Position numbers and translations under genes: made by a program. A stretch of DNA of 64,000 bases, taken from positions 1,798,001-1,862,000 of the forward strand of contig OY725496.1 in the NCBI GenBank assembly GCA_963281255.1, read 5' to 3'. The notes under the pieces are model-generated. The model worked only from the letters and a program-made list of their open reading frames with translations, was not told the DNA's origin and did no database searches. This document shows, one piece after another, positions 33,224 to 43,247 of this stretch. Numbering within the stretch: the first letter of the stretch is position 1; every line of letters starts with the position of its first letter. The DNA comes from Aphrocallistes beatrix (taxonomy: Eukaryota; Porifera; Hexactinellida; Sceptrulophora; Aphrocallistidae).

Positions 33224-35535
33224 TTAAGGATACCGCCCTCGAAAAATCTTGATTGGCGTAAAAAAAAACTGCAAAATGTTTTATTGCTAATTTTATTGTA
33301 TTACTGATCGGTCCACCATCTGATAGCACTATTTGGACGGCATTTTTTTGTATTTTTTGCGAAATAACCCCCTAAAGTTTAGCGCTAATAAAAATTGAAA
33401 ATTATTAGAGGATTTTGACTCATTTACCAGTTAGTTTTTAACTTATTTGATATTTTTTTAATGATATGAACCTTGACATTGTATTAGCACCTTTGGAGAT
33501 TATAAAACACAAAGATTTAAAAGAATGGGCAAATAAAATCCAAACAAAATAGCTCTATAAGGGAGTTCATTTATATAATCCTCGGGAAATCGCAAGTTTG
33601 ATCTCAGATATTTAGCGATCACTGGGTCAGAAATAAAATTCTGATCGTTTCAAAAAAAAATTTGTTCGGATCCGACCATTTGTTCTTGAGATATCGCATA
33701 TTATAGGTAAAGTTCGGCCATAATATCCCTCTAAGGTCCCGAAAGAGGCTGATGTCATATCTTAAAAACTATTGTAGATATATAATATATTATATCCTTA
33801 AATAAAAGGATATATGCGAAAATATATAGGTTCCTCGAACATTCCTTTGTCAAAAAATAAATAATTCTCGACTTATCATTGATTTAATTGTAATACAAAT
33901 TCGATGGAGAACTTTGAATCTATTAGAAAATGGCGAATCTAATCATTAAATATGTGTCCAAATTTAGCTATTATGCTAAATAGTGAATACAATTGCCGTT
34001 AATAATATGTACAGAAAAATTGGAGAACTTTTGATAATTATTTTGAAAGTTCTGGCCTTGGACCTCGCAGATTCGGTCAAAAACCCCCATTTAGGGTCCA
34101 AAAAGACATATCTCTCTATCTTTGTAAATACAAGTCCAAATTCTTAGTTCTCACTTCCTAATATACTTTTTACGAGTGTACATATATGATTCTTTGATAA
34201 TAATTGCGCTACACCCTATGGAATGTTAAGTTTTAGATTTTTGTCATATGATGACGTAGCATTTTTCGAAAATCCTAACTTCGAAACTAAAAAAGTCGTA
34301 GACTTTCGCTCTAACTTCCTAATATACTTTTTGGAAGCTTTTTATTCATTCTAAACTGATATATTATACTTCGCAGTGCCAGGAATATGAAATATTATCT
34401 ACAATTATCTCAAAATATTCGGAGTTAGGGGCCTCAAGGAAATTTGTGGATTTTCAGGGTACTTTTGCTATTTTTGGTAAATATTTGGCTTTAATATACC
34501 TAGATCAGCAGTATGGATGCGAATAAATGTCTGTGGATGCTTATGTGCATTATTAATAACTCATTTTACATTCTTCTTAACACCTAAACTTAAAATCTCT
34601 ATATCTCGGGACTTTAAAATTTCAAAATTGACCGTCTTTACAGAATTATTTCTCAAATTTGGTTTGAGATAGAAGTTTGAAAATTTCAAGAGTTGTTTCA
34701 TATCATTAGGCGATGAACGTAGGACCACCATTTTTTGGATATATTCTAACTCGGTGATTTTATTCATGATTTCCAAAAAAAACAGACATTTTTCGCCGTT
34801 TTTTGGCCCTTTTTTTTCGGACACCGATAAAATTACAATATTTGTCATTTTAACTTTCTTCTGGTCCTATGAAGTTGCAAATATGGTAGACTATCTATGA
34901 TTCGATTTTGGAAGCGTTTGATTCCTTGGTATGTCCATAGCATTCTATATACTAAGGCAATGGCACTCTATTCAAAATCTGGACCATGGATGGCCATTAC
35001 CATCGAACTTTCTAGACAATTAATTTATCAAGTTTTATGATTTTGTGATTAAATATGATAAATTCATATACTCTCTACTTACTTAGAAGATATTTTGAAA
35101 TAATTTTCCGAAACTGAAATAATTCATTTTCCTGGATATTTGCACCATCTATCTATGCGTGAAAAATATCATAATACATCACCTTAGAATGACAACATCT
35201 TGATTTTTACAACCTCGGGTTCAGGAAATAGATGCACTGATGTAATTACTTGGAAATAAGCCTGTGAATTTACTAATATGTGTCAACTTCTGTCAAATAA
35301 ACGTCACTGAATAAAATGACTAACCACATTTTGGTCACCCATAATAATTAAAAACAATATTTTTACGATATTTCAAAATGTTCTCAAAATATTGTCACTC
35401 ACTCAAATCACCTATCTGCGCATCGCTTGTCTATTCAACATTCATCTTCACATCACGTCTGCTCTATTCTACCCTATTCTCACTATTACTCGATTCACAG
35501 CATACTTTTCAACATGGCTCGTCTGGTACCTGGTT

Positions 35536-35700
35536 CATACTTGCCAACTGTCCCGTTTTGGCGGGACGTTCCGCTTTTTTCACCCTCCTCTTGACCTCAT
35601 TTTATCGAGTGTCCCGCTTTTAAATGAAATTTCCCCATTATGTCCCGCTTTTTTTTAACGCTGCGTCCCGATTTTATCATGACTCAGGTTGGCATGTATG
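35536..35700. mobile_element. small MITE, family CATAC(A/T)TGCCAAC
   Basis: 165 bp with inverted ends CATACTTGCCAAC and GTTGGCATGTATG and a 6-bp direct repeat CTGGTT on both sides (35530-35535, 35701-35706). The interior has repeated TGTCCCG motifs, also read inverted. A related left end lies at 51085 (CATACATGCCAACTGTC). Confidence 0.7.
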
Positions 35701-36373
35701 CTGGTTGTAAGTCAAACTATTGTGATAAGATGAATCCAACCTGTTTTCTCTTTTCCTGCTGACAATGTAACTCGTGAAAAATGGTTCCGAGCTATACCTC
35801 GGCGGAGAGAAGACTACGAGATGAACAAACGGTTGAGGGTATGTTGGATAATACACTTTAATCACAATAGTCTATTGTAATTTGTTTTTGCATCTATTGC
35901 ATCTAGTCGAACTCCCTGTCGGTGGGTTATTTATTGATCAAATTCAACGGTCATATTTTTTCTTAAGATACAATATCATAATGAAATTTCTACAATCGAA
36001 CCTTCAATCATTATTAATGAAAATTTATATTACAAGGCTTTTTATAATGGAAACAAACAAAATTTAACTATCCTGCCACTCACTAACCGATACCATGTCA
36101 TTGGAAAATATCATTAATGAAGTCGAATTATTTGAAATTATTAAAAATGAGAAGGTAATTTCCTCATCCACCCCTTCGATTCAACACGTGAATAATGCCA
36201 TTCATAATATCACTAATGCTAAGATAAAAAAATAGTATTGGTTTAGAGAGTGAGTATACTAAAATTCTAGAAGTTGCTTCCAATTTAACGATTTAGAGCG
36301 TCATGTCATTCTTCTGAAGTCTACATTCGTAGTGATGAAATAGAGATAACACTAAGCTAAAAATATATAACTA

Positions 36374-36561
36374 CAGTCAGGGTCGCTTACTATGAACCCG
36401 CTTAATATGAACATTCGTTTATTATGAACTAACCTCCTGGTCCGAATACCTTTTTTTAGATAGGATTTGTATTGAATCAAGTTCGCTTAATTAATATGAA
36501 GTATCTCTATTATGAACATATTCTTGGCCCCCTGGTGGTTCACAATAAGCGGCCCTGACTG
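36374..36561 (+). mobile_element. M MITE, intact reference copy
   Basis: 188 bp, ends CAGTCAGGGTCGCTTACTAT and ATAAGCGGCCCTGACTG, TA at 36372-36373 and 36562-36563. Tc1/mariner/pogo-type. Three further partial copies at 30901, 32205 and 33124 can be aligned to it; two of them were targets of A elements. Confidence 0.88.
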
Positions 36562-36584
36562 TATTTTTTAATGTTCTTTTGTTT

Positions 36585-36612
36585 TAGAGAGAGAGAGAGA
36601 GAAAGAGAGAGA
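36585..36612. repeat. (GA)n microsatellite
   Basis: Run of GA dinucleotides with one AA interruption, inside the 1.97-kb element. Confidence 0.9.
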
Positions 36613-37146
36613 ATGAAGAAGCTAGTCTAGTTCTAAATGAATTGTCACACTTTATCTTTTATTTATTTAATTATTTATTTATATTTAGCAGTGTATTGAT
36701 TGTGATTTTACCTTACATTGTGATTTTATTTTAAGTGGGTTGGGTGGTCCGAAATCATTAAAATCAATCAAATGTTACATTATAGTACTTTAGAATAGTA
36801 ATGAAAGGCAGTATAACAATACATTATATTTTGCAAGCCGATGGTAATGGCCATCCATGGTCCAGATTTTGAATAGAGTGCCATTGCCTTAGTATATAGA
36901 ATGCTATGGTATGTCCTAAACAATTCATTGAGTGCCTAAATTTCTACCATTAAGATGTGCTAGCGGAAAAAAAACAGACTTTGAGACACTGTATCTCAAA
37001 ATTTAGAAATGAGAATTAAAAACGGTTTGGAATGTGCCAGTATTTCTTGATGGAGATACCTCCCCACGCTTAACATCTCTTATAGCTCTACTTTCATCGT
37101 ATGCTGTAATGCAAATCATATGTTTTTTCGAGGGCGGTATCCTTAA

Positions 37147-37782
37147 TATAACCAGTACGGCACTTGACTACTGAACACTTGTGAGGCATTATCTAGTCTA
37201 TAAAAAATGTACGAAAATTAGTAAAGGGGTCCCATTGAGCACGAAACATTTAATGTGTGATAATAAAGCCATAATTCCCTAAAGGAAAAGTGATCTGAGC
37301 ACATTGGGCAAGGTGAAGAAGAAACTCGTGAATATTAAGTTATTAATTTACAGATATAAAAATTTGAATGTAAAGAGTACCTTGTAAATCACCTATTTTG
37401 TTTAAATATGGTTGTATTAAATTTACAAAATGCATAATGATATTCAGGGTTTGATACATAATTTATTGCTGGGGGGAGGGGAAACTTCAGTCCATTTACC
37501 GTATACATCACCATTTAGATATCTGTTTAAATAACTGTCAAGTATATACCGCATATGGCCAAATTTTATGGGGGGGGAGAAACAATTCTGGGAGGGGAAG
37601 TCCCTGAGTACCCACCCTCTGTATAAAACCCTGATATTTATATCTGATTGTTCTTTAACCACTAACATAAGCGCCAAACAGTGGTAAAATACTAAGATAT
37701 AAGCTCTTCAGTTTTAGCACACAATATCCGAAATATTATATTCTGTCACCCAATTAAGTATATACGTATATATATATATATA
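37147..37782. other. unassigned AT-rich spacer
   Basis: About 640 bp with G-runs at 37571-37577 and no supported gene. The minus frame at 37444-37677 has no domain. It ends in a TATA microsatellite. Confidence 0.4.
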
Positions 37783-38026
37783 CACTACCTGGCCAAAAGT
37801 ATTGGAACACATTCTAATGTGTGCCACTTTTGCCAAAGTGGCACAACCCATTGAACACAATATTAAACAAGTGTAAACGTGATATCAATAGAAACTGTCC
37901 CTCCGACCTTTTCAAATAAACTTTTGTTGATTTCCTTCAATGGGCCCGTTTCCCTGCCACATGTGCCACTTATGGCATAAGGTGACACACATTAGAATGT
38001 GTTCCAATACTTTTGGCCAGGTAGTG
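37783..38026. mobile_element. Tc1-like MITE, family CACTACCTGGCCAAAA
   Basis: 244 bp with nearly perfect inverted ends of ~37 bp (CACTACCTGGCCAAAAGTAT / ATACTTTTGGCCAGGTAGTG) and TA at 37781-37782 and 38027-38028. Inserted in a TA microsatellite. Confidence 0.9.
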
Positions 38027-38041
38027 TATATATATATATAT

Positions 38042-38497
38042 CAGCGTTGAAACCAAATAGTTGATTATTCGGTTTAACCAAATATTATTTGCAAATAGTT
38101 GATATTTGGTTTGTAACCAAATATCATTATTTGGTATTCGGTTGAGAACTAAATAATTTGGTCAACTGAATAATTTGGTCAACCAAATAATTTGGTCAAC
38201 TGAATAATTTGCATGCTTTCCCAACACAATCACATGTTCTTACATTAGGTGGTCCGAACACAAATAAATCTAATAGGTACATATACTTGAGTATATTTTT
38301 GTATAAATATTTATATAATATATAAACATTTACGCGAAAATATAATCAAGTATTATTTGGTTAACCAAATTAATTGGTTGACCAAATATTCGGTTGACCA
38401 AATTATTCGGTTTGACCATTATTCGGTTAACCAAATTATTTGGTCTGACTATTATTCGGTTAAATTGGTATTTGGTTGAAGCGGTTTCAACCTTTAT
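38042..38497. mobile_element. AT-rich MITE built of AACCAAATA repeats
   Basis: Inverted ends GCGTTGAAACC and GGTTTCAACC enclose about 450 bp dominated by degenerate AACCAAATATT / AATAATTTGGTC units in both orientations. Flanked on both sides by TATA runs, so a target duplication cannot be measured. Confidence 0.65.
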
Positions 38498-38514
38498 ATA
38501 TATATATATATATG

Positions 38515-39078
38515 TTATCGTCATCATTAAATAACGCCTAAACCACAAAACCACATTCTTAAGTACCTCAAAAATGTTCGGAGTAGATTTGCCATACCTG
38601 ATTACCTCATATTGTATATAATCTATAACTATAAAACGACTATTTTACCAGAGAGAAAAAATTCAAAATTGGCCCTTCTTTTTTTTCTGAGTTTCGGCTA
38701 CTTGCCAATCTGTATATTAAGTAGTCTATGAATCTTTGAAGAAAATTTATTGTTGCAGAACTTTTGGATCACTCTATATCTACATTAACACAGGAAAAAT
38801 GTACATGGTGACTCATAATTTCTGTGAAAAACATTCTTCGTTAGGAATAATCTTTTTATACTCAAACAATCTTAATTATTATGGTCTTTAGAGATTGTAA
38901 TTCGAATATTTTCAATGATTTCAAAAGATTTTTCGAGTCTAAAATCTGCAACTGTGTTTTGTATGGCAAGTTTTGTGAAAAAAATGTGTCCCTGCGCGGA
39001 GCGAAGATCGCAAATCAGGACCGACTGCTTTTCAAATATCTTTCTAGTCTTCGAATTCTAGGAAAAATTAGCTGTCAC
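38515..39078. other. unassigned flank with a solitary P-like end
   Basis: AT-rich. GTATATTAAGTAGTCTATG at about 38708-38727 matches an inverted P-like terminus, but no partner end was found. A plus-strand open frame (38881-39153) runs across the left end of the next element and is not accepted. Confidence 0.4.
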
Positions 39079-39556
39079 CATGGCCTACTTAACTCAGGCC
39101 TCACAGTAGAATGTGAAATTTGGACCAGGGATGCGATCGAAGCCGAACAATGAAATACCAACTTTTCAATATTTCGTGGTAATTTTAGTACATAATGATT
39201 TGAGTGATAGCCTTGAGCGTTCACATTTGATCTAACCCTCATTAATTTCTATTTTAAATGTTTCCATCATACTATACTATATTGAGTATTGAAGTATATA
39301 TATCATATATTTCATTTAAATAACTGAAATAAACAAGGCAATACTATTACAATCACAATTAATAATGTACAGTATTAAAACAGTTTTACAACACATAAAC
39401 TTTCTTTCGATCCTTTTAGCGCTGTTGTTTCTCCGATTAACAAATTGAGGGTTGAGTTACTGGCATGTGAGAAAGGTTGGCCGCGCTTACAGCTGAACTA
39501 AATAAAGAAAAATAAAGTTAAGCACATACTATATTAAAATATAAGGATATTAAGAG

Positions 39557-39835
39557 TTAAATTTTTTCAATTCCTCTACATACTACCATGGAATTATAAT
39601 TTTTTACTTTATTAGCTATCATACAATTTCCTGAAACAAATAATCGAAAAACGAGGAATATTGCAGGAAGGACATGTATTTTCCCAGACATCACATGTAT
39701 TTTTCCAGAAATCAGTCTACTATCTACTATTGAGTTTAAAGCAAGCACGACTAGAATTTTCCTCGCTGGCCCTTCATGGTAACAGACGAACAATGCAGGA
39801 CCATTTTTTCTGAAGGCTCGAGACCATGATATCAA
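39557..39835 (-). CDS. unidentified open frame inside the P-like element
   Basis: A 92-codon minus-strand frame with a protein-like start (WSRAFRKNGPALFVCYHEGP) and a short internal near-repeat (SGKIHVMSGKIHVLP). It lies downstream of the THAP exon on the same strand, where the rest of a transposase would be expected, but I cannot match it to a P transposase domain. Confidence 0.25.
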   Translation of the reverse strand: MISWSRAFRKNGPALFVCYHEGPARKILVVLALNSIVDSRLISGKIHVMSGKIHVLPAIFLVFRLFVSGNCMIANKVKNYNSMVVCRGIEKI

Positions 39836-40108
39836 TTACAGTTTTCGTAGGATTATCTAGACATATATTGGATCCTATAATTTTGCCGCCCTTGTATTAT
39901 ATATCGGGTTTTACGTGAATTTCATCCATTTGAAGGATGACATGCTTTCGTTCATTCGAAAAAGAACACGTTGCTTGCCTCAGGAATGGAAATAATTTAT
40001 TTTCGAGCCCAAATGAAAAGTACAATTTTTCTAAAGTATTGAAGTGAGGAAGTAATAGGCAAGGCATGTGCTGGAGATACTTATAGGCGAGATCAGATGT
40101 GTTTTAAG

Positions 40109-40342
40109 CAGGGTTGGGTTTTGTCCGTCCAAAACAGGTTTTGGACAGGGCAGTGGACAAAACCTGGTTTTAACAACTGGACAAAACCTGGACAAAACTT
40201 GGATATAATGGTTATATCCAAGTTTAGTCCAAGTTTAGTCCAGGTTTAGTACAGTTTTGTCCACCCAAGTGTTGGACAGGACGGTTTTAACCTGGTTAAA
40301 ACCACTAGGTTTTGTCCAAGTGGACAAAACCTGCCAACCCTG
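40109..40342. mobile_element. hAT-like MITE, family CAGGGTTGG
   Basis: 234 bp, nearly palindromic, built from repeated GGACAAAACCTGG / CCAGGTTTTGTCC motifs. Ends are CAGGGTTGGGTTTTGTCC and GGACAAAACCTGCCAACCCTG-type; the 8-bp target duplication is GTTTTAAG (40101-40108, 40343-40350). It supplies the last ~33 codons of the THAP open frame, which are therefore not original. Confidence 0.92.
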
Positions 40343-41247
40343 GTTTTAAGAGATAATATTTGTGTGAGTATGTTGTATCTACGTCTATTTTTGGGAACAA
40401 GACTGTTTTCTAATTGGCATTGAATGAATTGGAGAGAAATTTCTGGATGCTCAGATGTTTCCACATCCGAACTGGTATGCATAATATCAATGGCTTGTTG
40501 GATATGAACATTCGCTGATGATATATGGGAAGCAGTAGATCCAGAATTCTTAGATGGCTCACATCGATAAGGCGCACTAGAAATTTCATTCACAAGTGGT
40601 TCAAGTTGTCGAATATCACTTAGGCAACTGAGCGAATGTGGAAAAATCTCATTTTTACAAAAGTCCTTGATAGAAAGATCGAACGTTACTACCAAATAAA
40701 CATCAACTAGTATACTAGAATTCTCTAAACTAGGACGCATACAAATCAAGCTATGTTCATCTGGGTTCCATAATGACCAGGTTTTAGGTAAAGAAATAAG
40801 TGATAACTTACCTTGCATTTCCTGGAAGCAGCTAACCTTGAATCTCTCTTTTTCTTCTGGATCAGATCTCAGGCTAAGTGTCAAAGCTTGATTGATGAAC
40901 TCGTCATCTTTTGAGTCGAGAGACCGACGACTTCGCTTAGCTGCAGATTGGGAGTAGTATGAAGAACATCCTGGTAGAAAGACTGGTACAGCATCATCCC
41001 TCAGCTTTGGGTTCACTCTAGGGATTTCGCGAAAAGTACCATCTCCGTTGGGAACCTTGTTCGTGTACTCGATATCTTCAGTCCTAAAGTGCTTCGCGCA
41101 GACGTAAACAGCCTTTAACTCGTCTATATAATCTCTGCGGAGTGCCCGAACCCAAGCGTGTCTAAGTTGATCTGGTTTCTGCGGCATCTTGAAAAGAGTC
41201 ACACGATCTTCAGACTTGTAGTTACTCTTGCAACCAGATGCCGAGCA
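40343..41247 (-). pseudogene. THAP zinc-finger protein exon of the P-like element
   Basis: THAP domains are C2CH zinc-dependent DNA-binding modules. On the minus strand the domain reads, in order: CSASGCKSNY (first Cys pair, about 41247-41218), VTLFKMP, W in HAWVRALRRDY, CAKHF (third Cys and His), and the C-terminal AVPVFLPG box. About 90 residues, the normal THAP length. It is followed by a basic stretch KRSRRS and ~200 residues of unassigned sequence. The first Cys pair precedes the earliest Met at 41202, and a stop lies just before it, so an upstream exon joined at the CACAG near 41250 is likely. The reading frame runs on into the hAT MITE, so the native C-terminus is lost. Confidence 0.75.
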
Positions 41248-41520
41248 ACTGTGGTCGGCATTTCAAATGTAAGTACGTTGCTAGTGCAAAAAAGAAATGT
41301 ATGTAAATATTTATTATTATGATTAAAATATATATGAATGCAATTTTTACAAATTAAAGTATATACGAACATGATTGTATGAAAATGTTATGGGTAGTTG
41401 TGAATAGATAAACACGAATAAAACATTGTGGTTAATTAACAATTACCGGCTTCGACTGCATCCCTGGTGCAATATTTCCATTCTACTGTGAAGCCTGAGT
41501 TAAGTAGGCCATGCTGTCAC

Positions 41521-42680
41521 ATTTTCTTCGAACACACTAAATTTAATGAAATATTGGATGTTTAGATCATTACATTTTGACAACCATTTGGATCAGATTT
41601 ATTGGCGATTTGAAAAAGAGGTACAATTTTGAGTGATTTTGCAAAATGTACCTAATTTGAACTCGTGAATAATAAATTTCTCCCGTTTCTGATACATATA
41701 CCAGTTTATCTGTACCTAGCCATAAAATAGTATTCAGAATATGCTTTAAAGGGTTCTGCCTGGAGTAATCTGGGACTACCCGTAATGAACGGTTAGTACA
41801 GTCAGATAAATATGCATGACCCCAAAAAATTGCAAGAAATTGTTTTATTGTAGTTTTCCGCTGTATAATGTCTTAGGAGTAACATACTAAAAGTTTACCG
41901 AAATCGGAAAATCAGAAGTGATTTGGCACGACCCCGTCGTTGATCCCGTACTATAAAAATTGCCGATTTTGAAAACTGAGATTTAACCTTTCAAACGAAT
42001 GTAAATCGTGCTCAGCATCAAATCTCCGGCAATTTGATATATATATTAACTATATTTTAAGCAAAAAGTTTTGGGTCCTCCCTAGCAACAACCAGTAATG
42101 TAAAGATTCCGATCTCCAAATCTGGTGTAAACCATATCGAGTGGCCCCTTGTTTTTCTCGGCTATGCTTGATGAGTACGAATTTCTTAATATAAATACTC
42201 TTAACGTTAGTTTTTAAATTTATGGTTTGCTGCTTGTGGATTCATGTGTTTTTAACGGTAAACATTACTCATAAATTTTTGTTTTGTCTCTTTAACTCCT
42301 ATGAAATATGAGAATGGAAAATTTTGCTGGTATAGATGGATAAATAGATGGATTGATATGTTCACACTTCAATTTCATCTTCGGTTTCATCATCCGATGC
42401 AATTCCTTCTTTCACATTGCCACGGTTGTTATCTTGGCATCGTCCGCATGCTTGGGAACTGTTGAGTCCTTGTTTTCTGCAGCTACTTCAGAGACTTCTA
42501 CAGCCTGTGGAACAGTTACAGTAAATCATTTTCAGGAGTGCTTCAGGTGCAGGGTTACTGTTCAACATGACTGGGATAAGGCTATTGTTATCTTGGCAGT
42601 TCCATCCCCTATTCGGTGACCTCCATACCATCATCCATGCCCATCCACATCATCACCTGGAAATAGCACCTCAGAGAATG
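41521..42680. other. unassigned region with a diverged TTAA-B hairpin arm
   Basis: AT-rich to 42350, then more balanced. At about 42003-42110, GTGCTCAGCATCAAATCTCC, CAATTTGATATATATATT and CTAGCAACAACCAG match one arm of the TTAA-B hairpin. The plus frame at 42353-42619 contains Ser/Thr-rich sequence without a domain. Confidence 0.4.
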
Positions 42681-42684
42681 AAAT

Positions 42685-42909
42685 TTCGTGGCGCAGGCTG
42701 TAATACAGGCTGAGGAGGATGCCGATGTTGACATCGTGAAGGCAGCAGTATCAATGGGATATTTCAAGACAACAACTCTCAGCTAGGATACAGATCTATT
42801 GGTTCTGTTGCTGCACTGCACTCATAACAACAATGCAAAGAAGATATACTTCCGCTCGCATAAAGGGAAACCAACCGTAGCGTTTGACATCAAGATGATA
42901 AAGCAGGGG
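42685..42909 (+). pseudogene. fragment of a DTDLLVLL-motif multicopy invertebrate protein
   Basis: The plus-strand frame reads IQAEEDADVDIV, a linker, then DTDLLVLLLH, KKIYFRSHKG and VAFDIKMIKQ before running into the assembly gap. This order (acidic DAD block, DTDLL block, basic strand) is shared by a protein family I recall as repeated in many invertebrate genomes; I am not sure of its function and it may be element-borne. One stop codon directly precedes the DTDLL block. A few codons may continue after the gap (43110-43169). Confidence 0.5.
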
Positions 42910-43109
42910 NNNNNNNNNNNNNNNNNNNNNNNNNNNNNNNNNNNNNNNNNNNNNNNNNNNNNNNNNNNNNNNNNNNNNNNNNNNNNNNNNNNNNNNNNNN
43001 NNNNNNNNNNNNNNNNNNNNNNNNNNNNNNNNNNNNNNNNNNNNNNNNNNNNNNNNNNNNNNNNNNNNNNNNNNNNNNNNNNNNNNNNNNNNNNNNNNNN
43101 NNNNNNNNN
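42910..43109. other. assembly gap (200 N)
   Basis: Exactly 200 undetermined bases; the round size suggests a placeholder of unknown true length. Confidence 0.98.
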
Positions 43110-43247
43110 CCTCGACGTAAATAATGCTTTACTTATAATAAAAGATAATCAAGTTCGATCTTTTTTTTAGATTATTATTTTTCTATACAGTAGTTCCAGA
43201 TTACGTTGCGTTAAATTCCTATACCATAGCAAAGTAAGCATCTAACT

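Larger units (their letters stand above)
34937..36907. mobile_element. Mutator-like non-autonomous element with 69-bp perfect TIRs
   Basis: A 1971-bp element whose first 69 and last 69 bases are exact inverted copies (beginning ATAGCATTCTATATACTAAG). The 9-bp target duplication is GGTATGTCC at 34928-34936 and 36908-36916. The same A-family site is unoccupied at 62723-62731 (GGACATACC once). A 9-bp duplication fits Mutator-like elements. No transposase inside; it contains two smaller MITEs (35536, 36374) and a GA microsatellite. Confidence 0.9.
33228..37142 (-). mobile_element. TTAA-A copy A6, carrying a 1.97-kb nested element
   Basis: Termini GGATACCGCCCTCG and CGAGGGCGGTATCC with TTAA at 33224-33227 and 37143-37146. 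Without the nested element it is about 1935 bp. It is very close to the copy at 62493-64000 and belongs to a subfamily somewhat different from A2/A4/A7. Confidence 0.9.
39079..41513 (-). mobile_element. P-like element with a THAP-domain exon
   Basis: 2435 bp, ends CATGGCCTACTTAACTCAGG and, inverted, CATGGCCTACTTAACTCAGG, with a perfect 7-bp target duplication CTGTCAC (39072-39078, 41514-41520). Inside each end lies GGGATGC.GTCGAAGCC. It encodes a THAP zinc finger on the minus strand and carries a hAT MITE. P-element transposases have an N-terminal THAP finger and Drosophila P also starts with CATG, so P superfamily is the best placement (inference). I recognise no RNase H-like catalytic core in the rest. 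Confidence 0.8.

Noticed and set aside
40246-40342. Native C-terminus of the THAP protein
   Set aside because: These codons lie in a hAT MITE bounded by an 8-bp duplication; the original C-terminus is unknown.
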